Of a stretch of DNA of 64,000 bases, positions 48,035 to 58,354 are shown piece by piece (the stretch's first letter is position 1; the number at the start of each line of letters is the position of its first letter). The stretch spans positions 388,330-452,329 of the forward strand of contig JABTTQ020002607.1 of assembly GCA_016081115.2 (NCBI GenBank), in the 5' to 3' direction. Source of the stretch: Rehmannia glutinosa. Lineage: Eukaryota; Streptophyta; Magnoliopsida; Lamiales; Orobanchaceae. Made by a program: the position numbers and the translations under genes. Under the pieces are notes generated by a model. It did no database searches. It worked only from the letters and a program-made list of their open reading frames with translations, and was not told the DNA's origin.

Positions 48035-48454
48035 TTATAATTTTGAGGAGCACGCCATAACGAGAATCAAAATGGCAATAACCAACATTAAAAGATAGGC
48101 ACACAGCCCACATACAACCACCGAATTCTCACCCCTCTTGGTTTGGTATGCGGGTCGGGTTGCGCGAAACTCATAGCCAAGGGTATCTGGGGAGTATGAG
48201 GATGATGGGCGTACAGTCAAAGAACAAATGGTAGCGGTAGCAGTAGAGGATTGGCCAAATGTAGATCCTATTTCCTTAACCCGAGAATGCCAATTGTCGA
48301 TCCACACATCTTGCCATATAAAGCTCCACTTTGATGTTGCCCAAAGAACATGACACATATAAAAGAAACGGCCATAATTGGAGGATGTCTTCACCATGCG
48401 TAGCTTCATGAAGCCGTTGCCACATTCACAGCTTGGTGGTTGGATAGTCTCCAT
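48035..48454 (-). CDS. GRF zinc-finger protein with C-terminal membrane segment (copy 2)
   Basis: ATG 48454 gives an unbroken 139-residue protein. The zinc finger shows CECGNGFMKLRM, NYGRFFYMC and SFIWQDVWIDNWHSR. The C-terminal hydrophobic helix is VVCGLCAYLLMLVIAILIL. Compared with copy 1 it has many substitutions and small length changes, yet no stop and every zinc-ligand position kept. The transposase next to it is broken in both copies. Being open twice on a decayed background hints at selection, or at short length alone. It could also have been captured from a host gene long ago. Confidence 0.75.
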   Translation of the reverse strand: METIQPPSCECGNGFMKLRMVKTSSNYGRFFYMCHVLWATSKWSFIWQDVWIDNWHSRVKEIGSTFGQSSTATATICSLTVRPSSSYSPDTLGYEFRATRPAYQTKRGENSVVVCGLCAYLLMLVIAILILVMACSSKL

Positions 48455-48959
48455 TGGGATTGCAATTTTTTGCGCGGTATGACACGCTTATGCTATTATA
48501 ACCCCATTGTGGGTGGGTGCTATTCCCAATTTTATATTGCTCCTAATAAGAAATGGTCCCGTTGTACATAATGAAAAGTATGACATTTTTTTCTTATTAC
48601 AACCACATATGAAGTGGACAATCTGGCGGAATTTTGGTTTGACCATGTGGGAGTGCCACATTAGGGAAGGCTAGTAACATTATTTTTATAATATCTATGT
48701 GGCCTGCAATAATTTTTGGTTGTTTTGATAGTGTAGGATACATCAGCAATACAAAATAATAGCACAACTTCGTAATTGTACAAAACATATGTAACGATAT
48801 ATCTTGTGGAAATATCGTAGGGATGGATTAGTAAAACGGTTCACAATAACCAACACTAGAAATGTTAATACAATTGTAGATTTGGTAACTAGCACACCAA
48901 CTCCAACGCCGAACTAAATAAACAGTAAACGTTACTAAAGTTCAAAATACTTGTCTAGA

Positions 48960-50473
48960 CAATACATAAAACGTTGCACCAGTGCTACGAACGTGGCCTA
49001 TGCCTTCCCTCCCCCCCTCCCACAATGAAACCACTATGGAATCCCTTAGGCAACTTTGTTCCCATATATCGTCAGTTGTGTTATTCATTTGCCTTCATAT
49101 GGGTTCAGCGGATGTGCCTTCTTCAGGTGGAGGTATGTAGTCTGGATTGGCAACGGATTGGAAAATGTCATCAGCCAAACAACGTTTACGAACAAAGTTA
49201 TGTATGACACAACAAGCTATGACAATATCTGCTTGCATTGGGAGCTTGTAAATAGGCATTAACCCCTTAATGATTGCGAATCTTTTTTAAGCGACCCAAA
49301 GTACCTTTCTATGACATTTCTAACAGTGGCATGCCGACGATTAAACAATTCTTTCACCGTTGAAGGGTTACTATTGGAGCCTAACCATTCAGGCAAATGG
49401 TACCTCTCACTACGATACGGACTAAGGAAACCAGGAAAGTTGGTGTACCCAGAGTCTACTACGTAGTATTTACCTGCAAGATTTACAATTCTGAGATTAG
49501 CGTGATACGGTCTTTTTTTGTTTGTATAGTGTACAAACATTATTACGCTAGTACATTACATACCCTGGGGGCAAGGGAAATCATATTCGGGATTCGATAA
49601 TGCTTCTGCAAAGACCCGAGAATCATTTGCACTGCCTTCCTATCCCGCTAACACAAACGTGAAGTTTAGATTGAAGTCACAAGCTGCCATTATGTTTTGC
49701 GCAAGTGTTCCCTTTTGACTCCAATATGTTCCATGTTTTCGAGATGGTACCCAAGCTGGAATGATTGTTCTGTCTATTGCACCAACGCAGTCCTGCAGGC
49801 GACAAAGAAAATTGAAACACTTTTGAGATGAAAAAAATTGTGTATACCAATGTTCGATCATAGATAGAAAATGAAATGATACTTGCCTTGAAGTAGGGGA
49901 ATAGTTGGGCATTGTTTTGACTAAAAGTCAGGAACTTAATTGAAATCTGGAGAAAGAATATAGTCTGATGCCATTCTACACAAGGCCTCAACGACAATGT
50001 GAACATGTCTACTAATAGTTTCCGGGGACCACTGAAATCGTTCGGTGGAATTTCGATGTCGTTCATGATCCCAATTGTGTGCAGAAAAATACTGAGACTT
50101 TCTTCAATTGACACTTTCGTACGTTGATGTGGTGAGTAATCCCCTGTTTCAATAATCTTCTGGCATAACAACATAAACATAGGTTTATCCGTGCGTAGGG
50201 CGTCGTAGAAGCGTTGTTTGTGTCCCAAGAACAATTCATTCAGCCAATCAGCTCCTTTGAATCGGGAGTCTCAGAATGGTATCTTAAGCATATTTGAAAA
50301 TGATGGGGGGGCAATGTTGTAAAGGTGTATAAAACTCGAACTGTTGATGTAATGCTGTTGTGGTGAGATGGCGGATCGGGCAATAACATGTTGCAATCAT
50401 CAAAATAATCCTCTGTGACATCCTCCAACACATCCTCGACATTGTCCTCAAAGTCTTCAATGTTTTGACTCAT
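48960..50473 (-). pseudogene. PIF/Harbinger DDE transposase (copy 2), decayed
   Basis: ATG 50473 opens MSQNIEDFEDNVEDVLEDV. The segment FLGHKQRFYDALRTDKPMF to SLSIFLHTIG is open from about 50234 and keeps the glutamine that is TAG in copy 1. A one-base shift near 50070 moves the conserved SPETISRHVHIVVEAL into another frame. The nuclease core is recognisable: DCVGAIDRTIIPAW, YYVVDSGYTNFPGF and RNVIERYFGSLKK. A frame loss follows near 49270. The first intron again begins GCAAGT, and here it keeps a proper CTGCAG acceptor. The upstream TGA shared with copy 1 is also present. Confidence 0.9.
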
Positions 50474-50970
50474 TGCTAGTCCCAAAATGTCCCCTGTGCA
50501 AGTGGGCACGGGGAGTTAAACAATAAACATGATTGTAATAAGATACAAAAATGTAATCGACACTACCTTCAATTCCAATCGTTTATTGGTACGGTGGAAA
50601 TGTAAAACACAATGTTATATCGTTAAGTGCAAACCCACATGCAAATTGCAACACCACTAACCTTTTATTAGGCAAGCAATCATAGGAATTGAACAGTGGT
50701 TTCATAAGATCCATACAAAGTACCATAGTACCCACAACAACCAAAAACTAAAACAAAACGAACTTTCTAATTAAAAAGGGAATTGTTTAACGGAACAAAC
50801 GTACTACATAGAGTAAACAACAAATACACATATTGTTCGATAGTTAGAGAAGCCCTAAGCTGAGGAACACAAACTCTCTTAAAAACAACAAACATTAAGT
50901 AGAAACAAAGAGGTGCATCAACACATCTCCCAGGTTGCAGTGTCTATATGCACGACCTCACATTCTCTGC

Positions 50971-51937
50971 CTACTCCCTGAAACTCTCCAGATACACCCG
51001 TCTGCGGGAGGGATCCATGGCTATGAAAATGCGATGATTGACAGCGTCAGTAGCAACCTTCTTGGCACATATGCAGTACAACTCGTTTGTCATCTCAGGC
51101 ATGTCGAGAAGTATATCAAGGCATTTGTCAATAGCGGTTCCACCTTCTGAAATGTCTTGTGAATGGAGAGTTTCATTGGTTCTAGTGAATGAGTTCATGG
51201 CGGTCACAATTGCCGGTTCAGTGGTTTTACAATGTTTGTTACAATGAGCTCGAGAAGTCGAGGGCCTAAATGCGAAGCCTGGAGGGGTGTGAGTATACTG
51301 ACACCCTTGTTCTGAAGGTTCAATGTCATCGTCACCAAAAAAGTCCGAACCATTTCCAAGACCTCCGATGTCATCTGTCAGACCAGTCTTTTCTAAAGGC
51401 GAACGAGCTCTCTTTGTAGAGGCACTGGCATACCTACCAGTAGCCGTGGTGGGCGCAAATATGGTGGTCAGCTCATTGTAAAATGGCAGCCCTTTCCTAC
51501 GCAAATAACATCTTCTGGATTGTCCTAAATAAATGAAACAACACCATCAAATGAAAAAAAAAAAAAAAAACAGGTATCTAGGGAACTAAGTTTATGATCG
51601 TATGAGTAAGAATACCACATAAAAGAAGGAAACCATGTATGGCATTAGAACTTACATCGCTAGCCAATGTGCCCAACTCTCCTCCGATCCCACAATCACC
51701 TGCTCGCTCATCCCAACCAAAGTCGATGGCATGTGTCGGAAGCCTATGGTACTTTTTCCACCGTTATTTAAGTCGGTCGGCCTTACCCCGTAGTTGTTTC
51801 ATTGTTTACGAGTAACCCACCTGATTTCCCAAAAGGACCTCCTCATGCATCAACCTAATGAAGGTCCGCTCATTCTCGAAAGGCCACTGGGCATCGCCAA
51901 TGTTTATAGAAAATGTTTGCTGGGAACTACTATCCAT
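50971..51937 (-). pseudogene. Harbinger ORF1, Myb/SANT-like protein (copy 2)
   Basis: ATG 51937 opens MDSSSQQTFSINIGDAQW. Exon 1 lacks about 20 residues of the domain that copy 1 has between NQVG and the tyrosine of YSYTMKQL, and it has stops after YS and LK. Exon 2 (51530-50971) is open, from RRKGLPFYNELTTIF through a Ser-rich stretch to the conserved C-terminal helix block DKCLDILLDMP, KKVATDAVNHRIFIAMDPS. The damage is complementary to copy 1, where exon 1 is open and exon 2 is shifted. Confidence 0.8.
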
Positions 51938-52568
51938 CTAATAATATATTTAGGTGCCATATTAATAGTGTTCGGCCAGGAGAATGATTTTCAAAAGTAC
52001 ATCAGGGGATTTAGATTTTCGAAAGTACAGCAAGGGATTTATTTAATCGGCCAAATGAAAGACCAAAAAAGGTTATTCATACATAGTTTAGGCATTCAGA
52101 AACACAAACCCACTTCAAGCATATTACCACACAAATCAAAAAACAGTTGTATGCCTCAACAACCGAAAAAATTAATGGGTTCTAAATTAAAATCATGAGC
52201 CACCTCATACTGAAAACCGTAAACAAAATTGAAGGGTGCGTTTTGAATCGTCCAACAACAACGAAAATACCAGCGTTTGATATTTCAGTGGGAATGGGTT
52301 TTTTCCATAATGTTGGACACTAACCTCAACTTGTAAAGGGCAATATCACTTTCATTACAGAAGAAGGAAGTCCGAAGGTATTCAGATAACGTACCTTGGG
52401 CGCTTTGGTCGGATAAGAGTTGACGCTATGACCACGGAGCTCTCACACTTCACTTATCTCCGTCTCCTTCACACTACTGTCCCGAGTTGAAGAGTCTCCA
52501 CTGGAACAACTGCAGCTGAGGGAACAAGATGAAGGGGGCATTACTTTAAATGTAGGGGGTCTCGGTCT

Positions 52569-53199
52569 TTTTTTTTGTCAAACGATAGTATTTTATAATA
52601 ACAACTCAAAAACTAAAATTACAACTACAATCGTAGCCAACGGGCTAAGAGCCGACAAGAATAACTAAAAGTCAAGCGGGAAATTGGTAAGACCAATTCA
52701 GATTCACAACATGGACTAAAAAACTACCCACCCAAAACTAAACCACTCCACGCCGGGAGACTTCATCACTCCTTAAAGGAGACTATAACACACCAAAAAA
52801 AATTGAAACTCGGCACGAGCAACCACTACATAATGCAGAATAAAAAAAATTGATCCGCATACGAGTTTCGCAAATCAACCGGGAAAAGAAAATACAAACA
52901 AAAAAGAAAACAACAGCTATAGCTAACAAACGAGAGGAAAAAAAAAAAAAATGCATCTCCCTTTCCCAAATCTACTATCGCAGCCCCCATCGTCTTCTCG
53001 CCCCGAGACACTCCGTGGAGCTCCGACCCGCGCCCTGGACCAAAAAATTCGGCCACCTTCAGACGCCCAGAGGACCGTCATTGTTGGCCCTCCAATAGAA
53101 AACATGGAGGGGGGGGCTACCGTGAAAGGGAAAGGGGAGGGAGGAATATGTTAGGGTTTTTTGGGGGTTAGAGAGAAGGGGGAGAGAAAGATACCCCAA
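52569..53199 (-). mobile_element. Short LINE-derived insertion in copy 2
   Basis: A 631-bp insertion absent from copy 1, with a 16-bp duplication TAGGGGGTCTCGGTCT at 52553-52568 and 53200-53215. On the minus strand it starts with a CT-rich, GC-rich leader (CTTCTCTCTAACCCCC...) and ends TACTATCGTTTGACAAAAAAAA, the usual 3' end of plant L1 LINEs. It is too short for either ORF. It may be an internally deleted LINE or a non-autonomous relative mobilised by LINE machinery. Confidence 0.8.
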
Positions 53200-53541
53200 T
53201 AGGGGGTCTCGGTCTCAAATGGCTCAAATCAGCTACAGGAGCTTGCTTAGGGGCACGAGTACATATTTTTTTATTTGCAGGGTGTGGAAGGAGGTAGGAG
53301 AACCGTTGAGAGCAATAAACCTGGTCATTATTACTTTGACCTTTGTTGGTTGCGGGTGTGTGGCAACTTTTGTTGTCGAAGGAAGGTAATTTTACACTCA
53401 ACAAAGTGTACATCTAGTGAGAGAGGGAACAAAAAAAGCCAATGAAAAAATTGGCCCATTTCTATATCCAATCACATATTTTAATACCTTTCGTCCAAAT
53501 TAGGAATTATTTTCTATTTTCACTCACATCCCATCGCAACC

Positions 53542-53690
53542 TTAGCATCTCTAATAATGAGTTGGGCTTAGGAATATTTTAGACATTTTCAAACACTGTC
53601 ATATGATTCATATCTAATAATCCATGCATATTGCCAAACAAAAAATGAGTAAAATTATATAATCCATTAACATTCGAATCCTACATCTCA
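53542..53690. repeat. Third unit of the tandem repeat at 40130-40384
   Basis: Begins TTAGCATCTCTAATAATGAG and follows the units left of copy 2 through ATATTTTAGACATTTTC, TCATATGATTCATAT and CAAAAAATGAGTAAAAT. It marks the far side of the copy 2 insertion. Confidence 0.8.
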
Positions 53691-53741
53691 CATAGAAAAT
53701 AATAAACTACTGCAATATTCATGAAATAGTATAATACTACT

Positions 53742-54530
53742 CAAGGGCGGCCCTGGGGTGGTGCACGTGGTGCTGCCGCACAGGGCCCCCCTGCAGGTAA
53801 GGGCTCCGGAATGTTTTCATTTATTTTATATGTATATATGTTGGATATATTAATCAAATCTTTAATTTGAGTAATGAGTGATTTGGCACAACGGTTGTAA
53901 TTCTTTTTATATTCCTTATGGTTATGAGTTCAAATCCCAATAGAAGCAATTATTGATTTTCTGTTTTTTGCCTTTCTATCTATTTGGTTTTCTTTTTTGC
54001 CTTTTTATGTAACTATATTTTTTTTTTTTGCAAAAAAAAAACATAAGTGAAAGTTTTCTTTTTTGCCATTTTATGTAATTATTTTTTTCCCGCCTACTAT
54101 CTAACTTTTTTTTAATCTAACTATACATTTTTCTTTTTGCAAAACCAAAAAATATAATTGAAGAATTGAAAGAGTCGTCAACCTTTAAGTCCTCATTCCT
54201 TCCTTCATATTTGCCATTTTTTTCCTTTTGTAAAATTAAAAAATAGAATTGAATAATTTAAAAATGCAAGAAGATCAATTTTTCATAGTTAATTTATTAT
54301 TATTTTTTTTGTCTTTTACTCTATGGTAAATTATATTGAATAATCTTTTTCATTTATTATAATAAGACCGAAATGTTAAAGGTTGAGTATTGTATTTTTT
54401 TATTATATATCTTATTAATCAATGAAATTTTATTTGTGCAATTGATTTTATTATTTTTAATTTTTTATGTAAATACAAGGGCCCATTTTTCTACTCGCTC
54501 CAGGCCCCTTGAAACTTAGGACCGGCTCTG
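53742..54530. mobile_element. hAT-type non-autonomous element
   Basis: Ends CAAGGGCGGCCCTGG and, inwards from the right, CAGAGCCGGTCCTAAG. A perfect 8-bp duplication ATACTACT lies at 53734-53741 and 54531-54538. The interior is AT-rich. 789 bp, no open frame of note. Confidence 0.9.
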
Positions 54531-54635
54531 ATACTACTGTAGCTATCCAATCATTCCGATCATATTCCCAAACGAGCCCTAAGGATACTACTAACTAGTT
54601 CTTGAGGGATAAAACACTTCGAAAAATTAAATTAA

Positions 54636-54915
54636 GGGAATTACAAAAACACCCCTAAGGTTAAAGCTAATTACAAAAAATCCAGAGATGTTTCAAAATT
54701 ACGAAAAACCCCTTGAGATTTGACTCTATCTTACATTTTCTCCCTTCATAAACAATGAACATTTCAAAAAAACCCATGATATTTCTAGAAATATTACAGT
54801 TGACCCCTTAAAATTAAGGCATAATCAAACTTGAGAGGTTTTTTCGTAATTTTGAAATATCTCTGGTTTTTTCTGTAGTTAGACCAAACCTTAGGGGGTC
54901 TTTTGTAATTATCCC
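54636..54915. mobile_element. 9-bp-TSD MITE (MULE-like)
   Basis: GGGAATTACAAAAACACCCC at the left and its inverted match ending GTAATTATCCC. Perfect 9-bp duplications TTAAATTAA lie at 54627-54635 and 54916-54924. 280 bp, non-coding. Confidence 0.9.
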
Positions 54916-54924
54916 TTAAATTAA

Positions 54925-56640
54925 ATACTATATCTAAGGATAGGGGGAGTACATGAATTTCGATCTAAATCTTATATAAAAAAAAAATCTAGGGAAAGTA
55001 ACAAGAAAAGAAAAAGAAACTGTGCATAGGCTAGTAATTAAAAAAATAAAGGAAAAAAAGACAAAAAATGGAAAACGAAACCAAGAGTATTATATGTGAA
55101 GGGCGCGCTGACGGATTGAGGGCTGGGCCAACTTGGCCCTGGCCTAGCCCTCTTTTTTAAAAAAAAAAAAATAGTGAGAATTTTTTAAATAGTTATAATT
55201 TGTATTATTTTTTTTGGATTTTCTTTTCGGTCCATCCCATTTTTTTCTATCGGCCCACCTTGCTAGGGTCTTCTGGCTCCGCCATTGTAATGAAGGGATG
55301 TAACAAATTTGAATGGAGGGTTAAGGGCTATACAATCTAAAGAAAGAAGCAAAAGAAAAGCATAAAGGAAACCTATTAAGCACAAGAAACCAAGACTGTC
55401 ATTTTTGGTGCATGGAGGGAAGAGCTAGCTTGGAATTCTAAAGTGGAGTTTTAGCATAAAGCAAATGCTTGGTATTTTATAGGGGGATATATTTTAGTTC
55501 TCTTAGCTAAACCCAACATTCCACTTTATCTGGCTTTCTTGCAACTGTAGCAATCTTAACTTTGGATGGCTTGTGTCTCAATTCTTGCAGCCAGTTTTCT
55601 TTTCCTTTTTTTTGGATAATTTTACAACTTTATACTTGCTACAATATTGTTCTTGTCAGTTATTACTTTTGGATACCGGATGTCTATGTAAGTTCCAAGA
55701 TATAATTAAACTTCTAATTAAGTGTTTCGTTTACTTATAATTACTGTTCTTGAAAAATTTATGTTTTTACAGCAAAATTGTTATATGAAACTTTAGGGAA
55801 GATGTGCATGAACAAGTCGAATTTTGAAGGGTGAATTCCTCTAAACCTCCTAAACTATGTGAATATTTGCACTTTGTCCCCTTAATGTTTTTTTTGCTTG
55901 TGACGGTAAAGTGTTAAATAGGGAAAAGGGGTAAAAGTCTGTATACTTCAGGAGGTAAAGTGTAATTTACCCAATTTTGCACTAGTATCAAAAAATGTAT
56001 GTACTTACCATGTGTTTTGATCTAATGATCAGAACCACACATTAATTGGTGATAGAACTATATACGGTACAACGGAGCCAAAAATAAAGATTGAGAGGGA
56101 TTTTTTTTTAGAATAATCAACAAAAGTGGTATTTTTAATTTTTTTAGAGGGTAAAATTTTCAAAATTAATAATTATATTTATAATTATACTAATTTTAAA
56201 AAAATTATAAAACTGATGGGGCGACGCCGCTGCCAACCCCTGGCTCCGCACTGCTAACATACAAGTACACGTGTGTAATAAGATGACGTGGAAACTCAAT
56301 CTTGCACATTAGAGTTCCAAAGGATTGGTCATTGTTCGAACGTTGGTCTAAAAGAGCAAAAGGAACAAAATGTGGGGAACAAATGCAAATATTCTTGGCT
56401 TCTGAAGAAACTAGCTTTTGTTCAAACCTGTCAGTCTTCTAAAACAGCCTTAAATTGCTTCTGTGTCGGGGCTTATGATTGGGGTGAATCTAACTTCTCT
56501 ACATGTTTTGGGCCCCCTTTTCTGCTTTATTCCCTTTAATCCCCACAACATATGAAATAAAAACAAGACATTATTAGTAACAGATAAGCCTTAGTTTTGA
56601 AACAGACTCATCTATTCTTTCATCATTGTCCTAACAAAAA
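54925..56640. other. Intergenic DNA upstream of the CLE gene
   Basis: No gene seen. A GC-rich patch at 55100-55290 with GCTGGGCCAACTTGGCCC and TGGCTCCGCCATTG resembles a hAT-type fragment, but I find no clean duplication. The block 55840-55985 has inverted CCTCCTAAACT/AGGAGGTAAAG motifs. The promoter of the CLE gene must lie near 56640. The 60 bases before its ATG are CA/T-rich, like a 5' UTR. Confidence 0.45.
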
Positions 56641-56907
56641 ATGAGCTGCTTAACATATAGAATCATCATTCTTGCAGTTTTTTGTATTGGGTTTTTTTCT
56701 ATTCAACCAAAGAATGTTTCAGGGTTGAGAATCATAGATTTTGCCGTAAAAAGAAGTTCTAGAATTCTGAAAGCCGACGATGATTGCTTGCAAAATTTGA
56801 ACGTGCCACTAAATATCGCGCCTTCGCCTGCAACGATGTTCGATCCGGACGAATCGCCAAAACGAAGAGTTCGTCGAGGATCAGATCCTATTCACAACAA
56901 ATGCTGA
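56641..56907 (+). CDS. CLE45: CLE45-like signalling peptide precursor
   Basis: An 88-residue, intronless precursor starting at ATG 56641. Residues 7-22 are hydrophobic (IIILAVFCIGFF), a secretion signal. The variable middle is followed by the 12-residue CLE motif at residues 75-86, RRVRRGSDPIHN, then KC and the stop. CLE peptides are cut from such precursors in the apoplast and bind leucine-rich-repeat receptor kinases. The unusual RRVRRGS start, in place of the common R-x-VP-x-GP, is what I recall for Arabidopsis CLE45. CLE45 restrains protophloem differentiation through BAM3 and also acts in pollen with SKM receptors. The length and layout are normal for the family. The symbol rests on that motif from memory. 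It is one of the few undamaged host genes here. Confidence 0.85.
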   Translation: MSCLTYRIIILAVFCIGFFSIQPKNVSGLRIIDFAVKRSSRILKADDDCLQNLNVPLNIAPSPATMFDPDESPKRRVRRGSDPIHNKC

Positions 56908-57001
56908 TGTATTATATGCTGAAGTTGATGAAACAGCTTTTGCTTCTTCTGAGGTTGAGCAGTATAGGTTTGGTTTTGTTTTGACAGTTTAATTTGTTTA
57001 A

Positions 57002-57241
57002 AGGATAATTACAAATACACCCCTGAGGTTTGGGTTAATTACAAAAAAATCAAGACATGTTTCAAAATTACAAAAAACCTCTACATGTTTCTTTTTATCT
57101 CTTAATTTTAGGGGGTAACTGTAATATTCAAGTAAATGTCAGGGGATTTTTTGAAATGTTTTCAAAAATCACAAGGAAAAAATGAACTCTGAGTTTTTTT
57201 GTAATTAGCCCAAACCTTAGGGGTGTTTGTGTAATTATCCC
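57002..57241. mobile_element. 9-bp-TSD MITE (MULE-like)
   Basis: AGGATAATTACAAATACACC to GTGTAATTATCCC, flanked by perfect TTTGTTTAA duplications at 56993-57001 and 57242-57250. 240 bp, about 95 bp after the CLE stop codon, so it probably lies in or beside the 3' UTR. Confidence 0.9.
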
Positions 57242-57575
57242 TTTGTTTAAAAATCAATGACTTTTTTGTCCATAATGAGCTGAAAATGCAGCTAGGAAAA
57301 AACAGGCAACACCTACATAGATAGATTTTAACTATAGCTCAAATACTTAGGGATTATGATGTCCTTTTTAGAACAGAAATAGTTCTTTTTTCCTCATCTT
57401 TCTATAGCTTTCAATGGTTCGTTCGTGTTTGTTGTTAAATGTGTAAATCTTTATATACAGTTTGGTTTACTTGAAGCATCTGTTACTCTGGCTAACACAC
57501 ATTCTTGTTTTTTAACCATTTCATGCTCAGTTTCACTTAGTTTCTTTCATATATTGTTCAACTGACAATGGTCAT

Positions 57576-57808
57576 GGGTTAATTACAAAAAATACCCTAA
57601 GGTTTAGTCTAATTACTAAAAACCCCAACTATCTTTTAAAATTACAAATACCCCCTTCATATATATTTCCGTTTTACAAATTGCACCCTCAATGGGGGAG
57701 GGCATTTGCTAATTTGTGATGCCTTAAGGGGCATTTGTAATTTTTCAAAGTTAAACTATATTCTTTTGTAGTTAGGTTAAACCTTGGGGTAATTTTTGTG
57801 ATTTTACC
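57576..57808. mobile_element. MITE of the same family, duplication not clear
   Basis: GGGTTAATTACAAAAAATACC at the left and TTTTTGTGATTTTACC at the right with the family interior (CAACTATCTTTTAAAATTAC). I do not see a clean flanking duplication. Confidence 0.65.
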
Positions 57809-57897
57809 ATTTATCTAAATGGTAGATGATAGTTTACACTAATACAACAAAGCAGATCTGAATCGAGTATCCTGTATGAAATATCTCAAAAATTAAA

Positions 57898-58182
57898 GGG
57901 ATAATTACAAAAAAGTCCCTGAGGTTCATGCTAATTACAAAAAAACCAAAGGTTTTTTTAATATTACAAAAACCCAACGAGGTTTGAATTCATCTTACAT
58001 TACATTTGCTCTTCAGTAGCAATAAAACATTTCAAAAAGCCCTTGACATCTATAAAAATATTGCATTTACCACCTTAAATTTAAGACAGAATCAAACTTG
58101 AGGGATGTTTTTGTAATTTTGAAACATCTTTGGGTTTTTCTGTAACTAGCCCAAACCTCGGGGGTATTTTTGTAATTGTCCC
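57898..58182. mobile_element. 9-bp-TSD MITE (MULE-like)
   Basis: GGGATAATTACAAAAAAG to TTTTTGTAATTGTCCC, with perfect AAAATTAAA duplications at 57889-57897 and 58183-58191. 285 bp, just downstream of the GT47 gene, which runs the other way. Confidence 0.9.
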
Positions 58183-58354
58183 AAAATTAAAACAAAACTA
58201 AACGGTGTTCAGAAATCGTATCGAAAACAAGCATGGCATGGCAAATGTTCCAAAACTGATTTTTGTGTATTATTCTAAAGCACTCAAAACCAAAATTTAC
58301 TGTAAACACATCAACTCTAAAATCCTAGTAAAGTATATGAAATCAAATTGGTCC

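Larger units (their letters stand above)
40385..53541 (-). mobile_element. Giant PIF/Harbinger-type transposon, copy 2 (13.2 kb)
   Basis: Inverted relative to copy 1. The left end here is GGGTGCGATTGAATATG (the last-gene side). The right end, read inwards, is GGTTGCGATGGGATGTG (the ORF1 side). TTA duplications lie at 40382-40384 and 53542-53544, which is TAA in the element's own direction, as in copy 1. The gene order on the minus strand matches copy 1. A 631-bp LINE-like insertion near the ORF1 end (52569-53199) explains most of the extra length. Homology to copy 1 is obvious along the whole length but with many differences, so the copies are not a recent duplication. Confidence 0.9.

Noticed and set aside
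26751..53541. Simple inverted duplication or assembly artefact
   Set aside because: The two arms differ throughout, carry separate insertions, and each has its own target duplication and inverted ends, which fits two insertions better. Long reads should still confirm it.
55100..55290. hAT-like MITE
   Set aside because: GC-rich edges look suggestive, but the flanking 8-mers match poorly, so I did not call an element.
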